A stretch of 64,000 nucleotides of DNA from UBA4733 sp036734945 (GCA_036734945.1 DAIMXP010000002.1:62001-126000); one strand, 5' to 3'. Positions 1 through 9,271 are shown, counted from the stretch's first letter. Notes: generated by a model not told the origin, from the letters alone. Numbers and translations are program-made.

Positions 1-124
1 GCATCGACGGCCAGCTACAAGGTATTGTGCGGCCTCGTTGGACCCACGACGGAAAAGGCGCAAGCCTGACGCTGCCGAAGCAGCCAGTCGTGTTACACTC
101 TTTGCTGGAGAGACAGACGTAGGC

Positions 125-1642
125 ATGCAGACGATTGAGCGCGTGCGCGGCATGTTGGATGCTGCGCCGGACGACGCCCGGCGTCTCGACGACCTCAGCG
201 CTGCGCTGCTGCAACACTTTGCCGGCTACGGGTACCGCCCGGTCCATGTCCCAGTCGTGGAATTTGCCGAGCTTTTCCTGCGGAAGTCGGGCGCCGACAT
301 CAGCGCTCGCATGTACAGCTTCGACGACCAGGGTGGACGGCGCGTAGCGCTGCGTCCCGAGTTCACCGCGCCGGTGCTGCGCGCCTTCCTGCAACTCACC
401 GATCCGCCGCCCTTGCCGGCGCGCCTCGCCTATTCGGGCCCGGTCTTTCGCTACGAAAAGCCGCAGCGCGGTCGCTACCGCCAGTTCAGCCAGGCGGGTG
501 TCGAGTTGATCGGAGCCGAGCCGCCGTTCGCCGACGCCGAACTGCTGGCGATGTCGGCCGCCGCGCCGGCACTGCTGGGCCTCCGCGAGACGCGCATCGT
601 CGTCGGGCACCTGGGCATCCTGCTCGCCTTTTTGTCGGCCCTGGAAGTCGATGGGCGCACCGAGGCCATCTTGCTACAGGGCCTGGAAACGTTGAAGAAG
701 GGTCGTGAAGGCGCCCAGGTGTTGCGCCGCCTGCTGGGTCTGGCGCCGGACGACGCTGATCTCCCAGCGGCCACGCCGCCCGGCCCCCAGGGTGATCCGC
801 AGGTGCAGGCTATCCTGGCCGGGCTGCCCCGCCCGGACGCCATCCTGCTGGTGCGCTCGCTGCTCGGCTCGATCAACACCGACGTCGGCGGCGGACGGGA
901 ACCGGAGGAGATCGTCGACCGTCTGCTGGATCGGTTACGGGCGGGCGACCAGCGCGGCAAGGCGGAGCGCGCCATTGCCTTTATCCTGGAGCTGAGCCGG
1001 CTGGCCGGGCCGCGCCATCTGGCGCTACCACAGGCGGAGGAACTCATCAGCCGCTACGGCCTGTCGCCGGAGCCGCTGCAGGAGTTGGAACGCATCTGCC
1101 GGGTACTGGACAGCATGCAGTTCGATTGGTCCAACGTGACCATCGACCTGTCGCTGGGGCGCGGCTTGCAGTACTACACCGGGCTGGTCTTCGAGGTCTA
1201 CGGCCAGGGGCTCGGCAGTGAGGACCAGTTGTGCGGCGGCGGGCGCTACGACGGCCTGGCGCGCGCCCTCGGCAGCAAGCAGTCGATATCCGCTCTGGGA
1301 TGCTCGTGGGGCCTGGAACGCCTAGGCCTCCTGATCCAGGCGCCGGCCAGCAGCGAGGCCTGGCTGGATGCTGTAGTCGTGCCCGCCGCCGATACGTTCG
1401 GCTATGCCACGGAGGTCGCCCAGGCGTTACGCAGGCGCGGACTGCGGGTGGAGCTCGAGCTGCGCGAACGGAACTTGCGCGCCTCCGTCACCTTCGCCTC
1501 CCGGCGGCAGGCGCGCTGGCTGCTGGTGGCTGGCGAGCAGGATGCACGCGAACGGACGGTTCGCCTGCGGCATATGGAAACTGCACTCGAGCAGGTGGTG
1601 ACGTTCGCGGCACTGCAGGCAGAAGGCCTGGCGACGCCATGA
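125..1642 (+). CDS. hisZ: HisZ/HisRS-like class II synthetase-fold protein
   Basis: The protein has a class II histidyl-tRNA synthetase fold and is most likely HisZ, the regulatory partner of ATP phosphoribosyltransferase, because it directly precedes hisG. It has motif 2 GPVFRYEKPQRGRYRQFSQ at residues 105-123 and the histidine-specific block GRGLQYYTG near 345. CGGGRYDGL follows, and an anticodon-binding-type domain fills residues ~416-505. The ATG at 125 fits the usual family start (RGMLDAAPDD) better than the upstream in-frame TTG at 38. At 505 residues it is longer than typical HisRS (~430), with an insertion near 190-300. The RGLDYY signature of HisRS reads RGLQYY, which favours HisZ, yet HisZ normally lacks the anticodon domain, so a true or bifunctional HisRS remains possible. 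Its stop overlaps the hisG start (ATGA). Confidence 0.72.
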   Translation: MQTIERVRGMLDAAPDDARRLDDLSAALLQHFAGYGYRPVHVPVVEFAELFLRKSGADISARMYSFDDQGGRRVALRPEFTAPVLRAFLQLTDPPPLPARLAYSGPVFRYEKPQRGRYRQFSQAGVELIGAEPPFADAELLAMSAAAPALLGLRETRIVVGHLGILLAFLSALEVDGRTEAILLQGLETLKKGREGAQVLRRLLGLAPDDADLPAATPPGPQGDPQVQAILAGLPRPDAILLVRSLLGSINTDVGGGREPEEIVDRLLDRLRAGDQRGKAERAIAFILELSRLAGPRHLALPQAEELISRYGLSPEPLQELERICRVLDSMQFDWSNVTIDLSLGRGLQYYTGLVFEVYGQGLGSEDQLCGGGRYDGLARALGSKQSISALGCSWGLERLGLLIQAPASSEAWLDAVVVPAADTFGYATEVAQALRRRGLRVELELRERNLRASVTFASRRQARWLLVAGEQDARERTVRLRHMETALEQVVTFAALQAEGLATP

Positions 1643-2670
1643 CCGCGCCGCATTCCGACAGCCTGCGCCTGGCCCTCCCCAGCAAGGGACGGCCCTATGA
1701 GGAGACGCTGAGCTTCATGGCCGATTGCGGACTGTCGGTCTCCCGTCCCAACCCGCGCCAGTACGTTGCCAGCATTCCCGCCCTGGCGGACGTCACTGTC
1801 GTCTTTGATCACTCCAGCGAGATACCGGAGAAGCTGCGTGACGGCAGTGTCGATGTCGGCATCACGGGCACCGACTCGCTCTACGAGTCCGGTGAAGAGG
1901 ATGACGAACGCGCCGCCGTCATCGCCTACGACCTCGGCTTTTTGCGCGGACAACTGGTGCTGGCCGTGCCGGATGCCTGGATCGACGTCTGGACGATCCA
2001 CGATCTGGCCGACCTCTCAGTACGTTTTCGCGACCGCAATCGCACCTTGCGCATCGTCAGCGATTGGCCCAGCCTCACCCGCCGCTTCCTACACCGCCAG
2101 GGCATCTATTACGCCGACGTAGTCGAGCAGCCGGGGGCAGTCGAGAGCGCGCCGATGATGGGGTATGCCGACGCCATAAGTACACTTACGTCCACCGGCA
2201 CCAGCTTGCGCGAGAACCGCCTGAAGACGCTTGAAGGCGGCACGGTGCTGAAGGCCGCCCAGTGCCTGGTCGCCAACCTGGAGAGTCTGCGTCGCCAACC
2301 CCAGAAGGTCGCGCCGCTGGCCCGCATCCTCGAGCTGATCGAAGCGAGGCAGCAGGCGCGTGATCTGGTCAGCGTCGTGGCCAACATGCGCGGCCCTTCC
2401 GCCGAAGCGGTGGCGACGCACATTTGGGCCCGGCCGGAGCTCGCCGGGCTACAGGGGCCCACCGTCGCGCCGGTATACGGTCAGCCCGGTTCGGGCGTCA
2501 ACTGGTATGCCGTGACCGTCGTGGTGCCGACAGCCCGGTTGCTGGCCGCCGTGGAGCACTTCCGCGAGTCGGGTGGAACCGGCATCACCGCCATCCCCGC
2601 GCGCTACGTCTTCGACAGCATCTGCAACTCCTACGAGGCGCTGATGAAGAGGCTGGGGCAGCGGAAGTGA
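1639..2670 (+). CDS. hisG: ATP phosphoribosyltransferase, long form
   Basis: HisG catalyses the first step of histidine synthesis, joining ATP and PRPP to phosphoribosyl-ATP in the cytoplasm. The N-terminal part carries the family features LALPSKGR (residues ~10-17) and DVGITGTDSL. The phosphate-binding area near TSTGTSLRENRLK is also present. The last ~75 residues (VNWYAVTVVVPT to the end) match the C-terminal regulatory HisG_C domain, so this is the long form at 343 residues, slightly longer than the usual ~300. The ATG overlaps the upstream HisZ-like stop as ATGA, implying translational coupling. Long-form HisG normally works without HisZ, so the pairing is unusual. Confidence 0.9.
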   Translation: MTAPHSDSLRLALPSKGRPYEETLSFMADCGLSVSRPNPRQYVASIPALADVTVVFDHSSEIPEKLRDGSVDVGITGTDSLYESGEEDDERAAVIAYDLGFLRGQLVLAVPDAWIDVWTIHDLADLSVRFRDRNRTLRIVSDWPSLTRRFLHRQGIYYADVVEQPGAVESAPMMGYADAISTLTSTGTSLRENRLKTLEGGTVLKAAQCLVANLESLRRQPQKVAPLARILELIEARQQARDLVSVVANMRGPSAEAVATHIWARPELAGLQGPTVAPVYGQPGSGVNWYAVTVVVPTARLLAAVEHFRESGGTGITAIPARYVFDSICNSYEALMKRLGQRK

Positions 2671-2791
2671 CTTGGCGTGCCGGACCGGCGCGCTAGGCCA
2701 TTTCGTCCAGAAGTTGGTACCATACCCGCAGGGATGCTCGGAACCGTCGAGTTCCGGCAAAGCAGCAGCACAACAATGGAGTCGCAGTTCA

Positions 2792-3622
2792 ATGCCTGAC
2801 GAACCGAAGAACAATGCCGAGCAGCCGCCTGCCGCGGCGACCGTGGAGCAGCCAGCCGAGACCGCCCAGCGCGAAGGGGCCGACATCGCCGGCGCCGGTG
2901 CGGCGGCAGCGGCCACGACGCCCCCGGCGCGTGGACCCGTCCTGATCGTGGCGGCGCACCCGGACGACCCGGAGTTCGGCCTGGGCGCTACCCAGGCCAA
3001 GTTCACCGCCGAAGGGCGGGAAGTCGTCGTCGCCCTGATTACCAGCGGCAACGAGGGTGGCGAAGACCCCTCAGTGTCCGACGAGGACCTCATGGCGCAG
3101 CGCGAAGACGAGCAGCGTCGTGCCAGCGCGGTGCTCGGTGTGACGACTGTCGAGTTCCTGCGCCAGGGTGATGGTTTGGTGGTGAACACGCCGGAGCTGC
3201 GGCGCGACATCGTACGCTTGATTCGCCGCTACAAGCCGGAGACAATATTCACGCACGATCCGTCGAACTTCTTCAGCGAGGGTCACATCAACCATCCGGA
3301 TCATCGCGCCGTCGGGCATGCCACGCTGGACGCCATCTTCCCAGCAGCCGGCAACCCGCGCAGTTTCCGGGAGTTACTGGCCGAGGGGCTGGAGCCGCAC
3401 AAGATCAAAGACGCCTACCTCTTCTTCACGTCCGGAGCCAACGTCTGGATCGACGTCACCGGCTACATCGAGAAGAAGGCCGATGCGCTGGCTGAGCACA
3501 AGTCGCAGGTCAGGAACCCGGAGGGGTTGAAGCAGCGTATGCTGGAGGGCGCCGCCAAGTCTGGCGAACCACACGGCGTCGGCGCTGCCGAGGGCTTCAA
3601 GCGCATCGTGTTCCGACGCTAG
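2792..3622 (+). CDS. PIG-L (LmbE-like) family deacetylase
   Basis: This is a zinc-dependent N-deacetylase of the PIG-L/LmbE family, which acts on N-acetylglucosaminyl or related amide substrates; the substrate here is unknown. The metal-binding motif AHPDDPEFG lies near residues 54-62, and a second ligand motif HINHPDHRAVG lies near 165-175. Residues 1-46 are an Ala/Pro/Glu-rich low-complexity extension before the Rossmann-like core. The ATG at 2792 was chosen because the frame upstream is non-conserved and starts inside the hisG end region. It is 276 residues long, within the family range. It lies 121 bp after hisG, and there is no clear functional link to histidine synthesis. Confidence 0.85.
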   Translation: MPDEPKNNAEQPPAAATVEQPAETAQREGADIAGAGAAAAATTPPARGPVLIVAAHPDDPEFGLGATQAKFTAEGREVVVALITSGNEGGEDPSVSDEDLMAQREDEQRRASAVLGVTTVEFLRQGDGLVVNTPELRRDIVRLIRRYKPETIFTHDPSNFFSEGHINHPDHRAVGHATLDAIFPAAGNPRSFRELLAEGLEPHKIKDAYLFFTSGANVWIDVTGYIEKKADALAEHKSQVRNPEGLKQRMLEGAAKSGEPHGVGAAEGFKRIVFRR

Positions 3623-3628
3623 CGAACG

Positions 3629-4471
3629 ATGGATCGTTTGTCACCGTTCGACACGCTGGCAGCCGATCAGCGGCCCGGCCAGCCGCTGCCGGTGGCACAG
3701 GAGTTGGCCGCCCTGTACGGCCCCCTGGCCTTTCCGCCGCACGCCGGCCGGCCCTACGTCGTCGGCAACTTCGTCACCACGCTGGACGGCGTCGTGGCGT
3801 TGGGGACGCCGTACTCGGGCGGCGGCGACATCAGCGGTAAGAATCAGCACGATCAAGTGCTGATGGGAGTCCTGCGCGCGGTGGCGGATGTGGTCATTGT
3901 GGCGGCCGGCACGCTGCGCTCTGCGCCGCGGCACCTCTGGACTGCCGACGCCATGGCGCCGCAGTTCGCCGATGCCTTTGCACAGACGCGAACTGCTCTT
4001 GGCAAGACCAAGGAACCGCTCACGGTGCTGGTCACCGCCGGCGGCGAGCTTGACCTGAGCCTTCCCGTGTTTCAGTCGGGTAAGACGGAGGTTGTCATTG
4101 CTGCCAACGAGCGAGTTGCCGCCAGCCTGCGGACGCGGCCGTTGCCCCCGCACCTGCGGGTGCTCGGGCTGCCCGGCGAACGGACCATCTCCGTGCGCGC
4201 GCTGCTGGGAGCGCTGGAGCAGATTCGTCCGAGCGACATCATCCTGACCGAAGGCGGCCCGCACCTGATGGGCGACTTCCTGGCCGAGCAATGCCTGGAT
4301 GAGCTTTTTCTTACGCTATCGCCCCAGGTCGCGGGCCGGGACGACCCGGCGCGCCGTCCCGGCCTCGTCAGCGGTCAGGAGTTTGCCCCCGATCACCCGC
4401 TCTGGTGTACCCTGGTGGACGTGAAGCGCGCCGGCAGCCACCTGTTCCTGCGCTATGCCTTTGCGGTCTGA
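3629..4471 (+). CDS. RibD C-terminal-type pyrimidine reductase
   Basis: This 280-residue protein has the dihydrofolate-reductase-like fold of the RibD C-terminal domain, which uses NADPH to reduce a ribosylaminopyrimidine in riboflavin synthesis. Visible landmarks are NFVTTLDGVVAL near 48-59, ADVVIVAAGTLR near 88-99 and ILTEGGPHLMGDFL near 205-218, all typical of the family. There is no N-terminal deaminase domain, so it is a stand-alone reductase. No other riboflavin genes are nearby, so the true substrate may differ. The ATG follows the deacetylase stop by only 6 bp, which suggests cotranscription. Confidence 0.82.
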   Translation: MDRLSPFDTLAADQRPGQPLPVAQELAALYGPLAFPPHAGRPYVVGNFVTTLDGVVALGTPYSGGGDISGKNQHDQVLMGVLRAVADVVIVAAGTLRSAPRHLWTADAMAPQFADAFAQTRTALGKTKEPLTVLVTAGGELDLSLPVFQSGKTEVVIAANERVAASLRTRPLPPHLRVLGLPGERTISVRALLGALEQIRPSDIILTEGGPHLMGDFLAEQCLDELFLTLSPQVAGRDDPARRPGLVSGQEFAPDHPLWCTLVDVKRAGSHLFLRYAFAV

Positions 4472-4620
4472 GCGGCACCAGCAGCCTGCGCTTCCATGCG
4501 CATGACGACGCAACAAAGGACACTCTTACGCTCCCGATGGTCTGTCGCTGCGGTCTGACACCTGATCGTGACACTCTGATAGTATCGTGCAGTTATTCGG
4601 TTGGGAAAGGATCCTTCACT

Positions 4621-6249
4621 GTGGCCATGGCTATTGACACCCTCATTCGCGGCGCGAAAGTCATCGACGGCACTGGCAATCCCTGGTTCTACGGCGATGT
4701 GGCGCTGGCAGGCGACCGCGTGCTGGAGGTGGCGCCGCCAGGGCGTTTGCCGGCGGAGGCGGCGCAGCAGGTGGTCGAGGCCGCAGGCATGGTGGTTTGC
4801 CCTGGTTTCATTGACATTCAGAGTCACTCCATCATCCCGCTGATGGTCGATGGTCGCTGCCTCTCCAAGATCACGCAGGGCGTGACGACGGAGATCATGG
4901 GGGAAGCCTGGACGCCGGCGCCGGTAGGGGGCCGCTTTATGGAGCCGATGCCGCACACGGCGCACGCCGCTCGCATCAAGGACTGGCTGGAGCTGGCGCC
5001 GACCTGGCGCCGCTTCGGCGATTGGCTCGCAGCCCTGGAACAGCGTGGCGTGTCACCCAATGTCGGCTCCTTCCTGGGTGCCGGCACGCTACGCGAGTAC
5101 GCTAAAGGCATGGACGCCGGCGCCGCCGACGCTGCCGAACTGGACACCATGCGGCGGGTCATGGCCGAAGCCATGGAGGATGGCGCCTTCGGCGTCTCCT
5201 ACGCCCTCATCTATCCGCCCGACTGCTACGCCCCGACCGACGAGATCGTCGAAGTGTGCAAGGTGGTGGCCGGTTACGGCGGTACGTACATTACCCACAT
5301 TCGCTCCGAGGCCGATCAGTTGCTGGAAGCCCTGGAGGAGGCGTTGGACATCGGTCGCCGCGCTAATCTCCCCGTGGAGATTTATCACCTCAAGGCGGCG
5401 GGAGCGGCCAACTGGCATAAGATGCCGGCGGTCATCGAGCGCATTAATCAGGCCCGCGCCGCCGGTCAGGATGTGACCGCCGACATGTACCCGTACGCAG
5501 CGTCCGGCACCGGCCTCTCAGCGGTCCTGCCGACCTGGACAGCCGCCGAAGGCAAGCTCTTTGAGAACCTGGCCGACCCGATCATACGCCAGCGCATTCG
5601 TGAGTCCATGCTCGATCCCGACGGCGGCGCGGAGATGCTGTCCTCCGGGCGCGACGCCAGCGGCATCATGCCGATCGGCTTCGAGCGGCCGGAGCATCAG
5701 GGATACGTTGGCAAGCGTCTCTCCGAGATCGCGACAGAGCGCGGGCAGGACTGGATCGAGACAGTCTTCGACCTGCTGCTGGCCGAGCGTCAGCGGATCG
5801 CCACCATCTACTTCTCGATGAACGAAGACAACTTGCCGGTGCAACTGCGCCAGCCCTGGATCAAGATCTCCACCGACGCCGGCGGCGTGGACCCGGCCTG
5901 GGCCGCAGAACACGGCCCGGTCCACCCGCGCGGTTACGGCGCCTACCCGCGCGTGCTGGGCAAGTATGTTCGTGAGCAGGGCGTCCTCACCCTTGAAGAC
6001 GCCATCCGCAAGATGACATCCGCTGTCGCCGGTCGGCTCCAGCTGCGTGACCGCGGCCTGCTGCGCGCCGGTAGCTATGCCGATGTCGTCGTCTTCGACC
6101 CAGCGACCGTCGGCGACCGCGCCACCTTTGCCGAGCCGCACCAGCTCTCTACCGGCATCCGCGACGTCTGGGTCAACGGTGCGCGGGTGCTGGCGGCGGG
6201 AACGCACACCGGGGCGATGCCGGGGCGGCGGGTGGGCCTCACGGCCTGA
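4621..6249 (+). CDS. D-aminoacylase family amidohydrolase
   Basis: This amidohydrolase-superfamily protein resembles N-acyl-D-amino-acid deacylases, which cleave N-acyl-D-amino acids to D-amino acid and carboxylate. Landmarks are DTLIRGAKVIDGTGNP at the N terminus, PGFIDIQSHS near 60-69, GVTTEIMGE near 88-96, YITHIRSE near 221-228, IYHLKAAG near 254-261 and ISTDAGG near 418. Histidines of the latter motifs and the Asp of STDAG are in place. In the first motif the usual HxH reads QSH, and the cysteine zinc ligand of characterised enzymes is not evident. The start is GTG 4621, nine bases after AAAGGA; ATG 4627 is the alternative. It converges with the next gene and overlaps its end by 11 bp. 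Confidence 0.8.
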   Translation: MAMAIDTLIRGAKVIDGTGNPWFYGDVALAGDRVLEVAPPGRLPAEAAQQVVEAAGMVVCPGFIDIQSHSIIPLMVDGRCLSKITQGVTTEIMGEAWTPAPVGGRFMEPMPHTAHAARIKDWLELAPTWRRFGDWLAALEQRGVSPNVGSFLGAGTLREYAKGMDAGAADAAELDTMRRVMAEAMEDGAFGVSYALIYPPDCYAPTDEIVEVCKVVAGYGGTYITHIRSEADQLLEALEEALDIGRRANLPVEIYHLKAAGAANWHKMPAVIERINQARAAGQDVTADMYPYAASGTGLSAVLPTWTAAEGKLFENLADPIIRQRIRESMLDPDGGAEMLSSGRDASGIMPIGFERPEHQGYVGKRLSEIATERGQDWIETVFDLLLAERQRIATIYFSMNEDNLPVQLRQPWIKISTDAGGVDPAWAAEHGPVHPRGYGAYPRVLGKYVREQGVLTLEDAIRKMTSAVAGRLQLRDRGLLRAGSYADVVVFDPATVGDRATFAEPHQLSTGIRDVWVNGARVLAAGTHTGAMPGRRVGLTA

Positions 6250-7483
6250 CCACTGTCCCGTCATCCATCCGAATCGCCTCCCACGCCCCGTTGTAGCGGT
6301 GCTCGGGGAAGGGGTACTTGGCTGCCAACTCCTCGTTGATGTCGATGCCGAGACCGGGGGCCTCGTTGGCCCACATGTAGCCGTCGCGGATCTCCGGGCA
6401 ACCGGGGAAGACTTCGCGGGTCTCCGGGCGGAAGTTGGTCTCCTCCTGGATGCCGAAGTTGTAGCAGGCCAGATCGAGCGCCACATTGGCGGCGTGGCCG
6501 ACCGGGGAGACGTCACCGGGTCCGTGCCAGGCGGTGCGGACCGCGAAGAACTCGCAGAGCGCCGCCAGCTTGCGGGCGGGGCTGAGGCCGCCGATCTGGG
6601 AGATGTGGACGCGGATGAAGTCGATCAGGCGGTCTTTGATCAGCGGGACGTATTCCTGGGGATTGTTGAAGAGCTCCCCCATGGCGATCGGCGTGGCCGT
6701 CTGCTGGCGCATGATGCGAAAGTAGTCGACATCTTCTGGGGCAAAGGGGTCTTCCAGGAAGAAGAGGTGGTACGGCTCCAGGTCTTTGGCCAGGCCGATT
6801 GCCTGGATCGGGGGGATGCGCTCGTGGATGTCGTGCAGCAGTTCGACGGTGTCGCCAAACTCGGTGCGCAGGTAGTCGAAGAGGCGCGGTGTCTGGCGCA
6901 CGTAGGGTGTCGGCTCGAAGATCTGAGTGTGCGGCGTGATCTTGCTGCGGCGAACGATGGCGTCACCGCGGCCGGACCCGTAGGTGCTGTAGCCGGCGAC
7001 GGCTTGCTGGCAGCGGACGTAGCGGTAGCCTTGCTCCAGCGCAGCCCGCACGCGGTCGGCGACCTCCTCTTTGTCCCGGCCGGAGACATGCGTGTACAGC
7101 GCGGCCGCTTCCCGGCATTTGCCGCCGAGCAACTGGTAGACGGGCATGTTGGCGCGCTTGCCCTTGATGTCCCACAGCGCCATATCGACGCCGCTGAGGG
7201 CGTTGCCCAGCACAGGCCCATTCCGCCAGTAGGAGCTGACGAAGGACGATTGCAGGATATCCTCGATGCGGTCGGGGTCTTTCCCCAGGAGAAACGGGCG
7301 GAGATACTCCGTGACGGCCGTGGCGACGGCCAGCGGTCGCTGGGTGAAGGTGGCGCAACCGAGGCCGTAGAGGCCTGGCTCGCTGGTCTCCACCTTGACG
7401 ATGACGAGTCGAATGCCATTGGGCGCCGTCAGGATCACCTTCACATCAGTGATCGTCAACGCCGGTAATCCATGCTCAGCCAT
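6239..7483 (-). CDS. Enolase-superfamily ManD/RspA-type dehydratase
   Basis: This 414-residue enolase-superfamily enzyme matches the D-mannonate dehydratase / RspA group, which dehydrates sugar acids such as D-mannonate to 2-keto-3-deoxy acids. The N-terminal capping domain shows GLYGLGCATFTQRPLAV and DPDRIEDILQ. The barrel carries the first metal site at LLHDIHERI, the second at LEDPFAP and the third at AMGELFN, and ends in YNFGIQEE. VDMALWDIKGKRANMPVYQL is a strong family signature. No other mannonate or glucuronate genes are adjacent, and many RspA-like proteins have little mannonate activity, so the substrate is open. The start ATG at 7483 follows a GGAAAGG-like site. Confidence 0.85.
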   Translation of the reverse strand: MAEHGLPALTITDVKVILTAPNGIRLVIVKVETSEPGLYGLGCATFTQRPLAVATAVTEYLRPFLLGKDPDRIEDILQSSFVSSYWRNGPVLGNALSGVDMALWDIKGKRANMPVYQLLGGKCREAAALYTHVSGRDKEEVADRVRAALEQGYRYVRCQQAVAGYSTYGSGRGDAIVRRSKITPHTQIFEPTPYVRQTPRLFDYLRTEFGDTVELLHDIHERIPPIQAIGLAKDLEPYHLFFLEDPFAPEDVDYFRIMRQQTATPIAMGELFNNPQEYVPLIKDRLIDFIRVHISQIGGLSPARKLAALCEFFAVRTAWHGPGDVSPVGHAANVALDLACYNFGIQEETNFRPETREVFPGCPEIRDGYMWANEAPGLGIDINEELAAKYPFPEHRYNGAWEAIRMDDGTVVRP

Positions 7484-7570
7484 GGGTGCGACAACCTTTC
7501 CAAGACGCGGCGACAACGCAGCCGCCGGGCTGGCCGAGATTGTACAGAAGTGGGGCGCCGCGGTTAAAGG

Positions 7571-7629
7571 CGAAGGCCGTTCATCCCGGGCAAGTCTCCC
7601 CACTGCCTGCCCGGGATGAACGGCCTTCG
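7571..7629 (-). terminator. Long perfect hairpin after zinc-ribbon gene
   Basis: A perfect 22-bp inverted repeat has arms at 7571-7592 and 7608-7629 around a 15-base loop. It lies 31 bp beyond the stop of the zinc-ribbon gene and upstream of the dehydratase start, all on the minus strand, so it probably ends transcription of the zinc-ribbon gene. There is no strong T run, so it might instead be a processing or dispersed palindromic element. Confidence 0.6.
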
Positions 7630-7660
7630 TTAGCGGGCGCTGAGGGCGCCCGTCAGGCGT

Positions 7661-8101
7661 TTAGTAGCGTGAGCTGCGCTGCTTGGCGAAGCAATCGCGG
7701 CAGTACACCGGCTTGCCACTGGTGGGCTGGAAAGGCACCTGGGCCTCACCGCCACACGAGGAGCAAACGGCGGTGTACATCTGGCGCGGCTCGCGGGAAC
7801 CGTAACCGCCGCCACTGCTGCTGCCGCCATTGCTGCTGCCGTAGGAACTGCCGCCGCCACTATCGCCGTAGGAGCCGCGGCTGCTGCTGCCACCGTAGGA
7901 GGAACTGCCTCCACGGTCGCTGCCGTAGGAACTGCCGCCGGAACGACCGCCGCCCGCCGCCTTGCGGGCCGCGCGACACTCCGGGCAGCGGCCCGGCTCG
8001 TTTTGCAAGCCGCGAGAGGCGTAGAACTCTTGCTCGCTTGCGGTAAAGGAAAAATCGCGCCCGCACTCACGACAGGTGAGCGTCTTATCCGCGTATGCCA
8101 T
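7661..8101 (-). CDS. Two-ended zinc-ribbon protein with Gly/Ser linker
   Basis: This 146-residue protein has a zinc-ribbon at each end joined by a glycine/serine/tyrosine-rich low-complexity linker (residues ~50-105). The N-terminal ribbon has TCRECGRDF and RCPECRAARK, as in the probable zinc-ribbon family. The C-terminal ribbon has VCSSCGGEAQVPF and YCRDCF, a pair seen in small CxxC proteins of Chloroflexota and other bacteria. Its biochemical role is unknown; such ribbons usually bind nucleic acid or protein partners. It is monocistronic, with the 7571-7629 hairpin downstream. The ATG at 8101 begins MAYADKTLTC, a typical family start. Confidence 0.75.
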   Translation of the reverse strand: MAYADKTLTCRECGRDFSFTASEQEFYASRGLQNEPGRCPECRAARKAAGGGRSGGSSYGSDRGGSSSYGGSSSRGSYGDSGGGSSYGSSNGGSSSGGGYGSREPRQMYTAVCSSCGGEAQVPFQPTSGKPVYCRDCFAKQRSSRY

Positions 8102-8299
8102 CTTGGGAAAACCTCCAGTAAGATCAACAACTTAGGGTTTGGAGACCTGTCTACGCTGCCCTAGGCCGGAGGAGGGGGGGAGGTTCTCTCTACGGGGACG
8201 GGGTACGGTTTGACTCGGCTCGACTACCTCACAGAGAATGTACCACGTCTGCTCGCTAAATGCAAATTTCGCCATTTGGGCTATACGGGTACGACCGCT

Positions 8300-9271
8300 T
8301 CACTCCTCGTCGGCGCTGTCTTTGCGCGGGCGACGCCCGACCGGCGGCAGCTCCGGCTTGCAGACGACGGGCCTCGGCAGGAGGCCGGCGCCCTCGACGA
8401 CCTGGGGGATGGCGCGACTCCAACTGATCGACATGAGATGCACGCCGGCCACCCCAGGTTCCTCGCGCACTGCACGGATGGTGTCCACCGCCAGACGCAG
8501 CCCTTCGGCGGCAGGGTCGGCCGCCCTTGCAAGGCGAGCAATCACCTCCTCGGTCATGCCCACGCCTTTGATGTGCTCCTGCATGTAGGCGGCCGACTCC
8601 GGTGAGCGCACCAACATGATGCCGGCCAGGATGAAGGCGCGCTGGGGTAGGCCGAGGTCGCGCGCCTGGGCCATCCAGCGCCGGAAGAGCTCCAGGTCGA
8701 AGATCGGCTGCGTCTGAACAAACTCCGCCCCGGCCTCAATCTTCGTTTCTGTTCGGCTCGCCTGCTCGATATTGGGGTTGGCGACCGCGCCGATGAACAG
8801 CCGCGGCGCTTCACGCAAGGGAGTGCCGGAGGTGAAGGCGCTGTCGTCGCGCAGTGTCCGCAAGGTGCGCAGCAGTTTGAAGGAGTTGAGGTCGAGCACG
8901 TGCTTGGCGTCGACGTGGTCGCCGAGCCTGGGCGAGTCGCCAGTCATCGCCACGATGTTGCGGATGCCGAGCGCCGCCATCGACAGCACATCGGCTTGCA
9001 GCGCCACGCGGTTGCGGTGCTGGCAGGTGATCTGGACCACCGCCTCGTAGCCGGCCTGTTCCAGGCTGACACCGGCGCCGAGACTGGACATGCGGGCCAG
9101 GCCGCGCTGGTTGTCGGTCACATTAATTGCGTCGACGGCCTTGCCGAGGTGGCGCGCCGCACGCTCCACAAGCTCCCGGCTGGCGGCCTTGGGCGGCGCG
9201 ATTTCGCCGGTCACTGTGAAGACGCCGCTGCGCAGTAGTGTCTCCAGGCGACTGACGGGTTGGGAGTTCAT
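8300..9271 (-). CDS. Methylenetetrahydrofolate reductase family protein
   Basis: This 323-residue TIM-barrel protein belongs to the MetF family, which interconverts 5,10-methylene- and 5-methyltetrahydrofolate using FAD. Landmarks are FTVTGEIAPPK near 18-28, INVTDNQRG near 52-60, VVQITCQHRNR near 81-91, RNIVAMTGDSPR near 106-117 and EFVQTQPIFD near 187-196. The sequence resembles the methylene-THF reductase C-terminal-like proteins found in C1 metabolism rather than E. coli MetF. The start ATG at 9271 overlaps the glcF stop as ATGA, so it is the last gene of the glcDEF operon. That context suggests a link between glycolate or glycine carbon and folate C1 units (inference). Confidence 0.78.
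   Translation of the reverse strand: MNSQPVSRLETLLRSGVFTVTGEIAPPKAASRELVERAARHLGKAVDAINVTDNQRGLARMSSLGAGVSLEQAGYEAVVQITCQHRNRVALQADVLSMAALGIRNIVAMTGDSPRLGDHVDAKHVLDLNSFKLLRTLRTLRDDSAFTSGTPLREAPRLFIGAVANPNIEQASRTETKIEAGAEFVQTQPIFDLELFRRWMAQARDLGLPQRAFILAGIMLVRSPESAAYMQEHIKGVGMTEEVIARLARAADPAAEGLRLAVDTIRAVREEPGVAGVHLMSISWSRAIPQVVEGAGLLPRPVVCKPELPPVGRRPRKDSADEE

Noticed and set aside
6047..7468. 473-codon plus-strand frame
   Set aside because: Antisense to the ManD/RspA-type gene, which has complete enolase-superfamily motifs.
8210..8605. 131-codon plus-strand frame
   Set aside because: Overlaps the 3' end of the MetF-like gene on the other strand and has no recognisable features.
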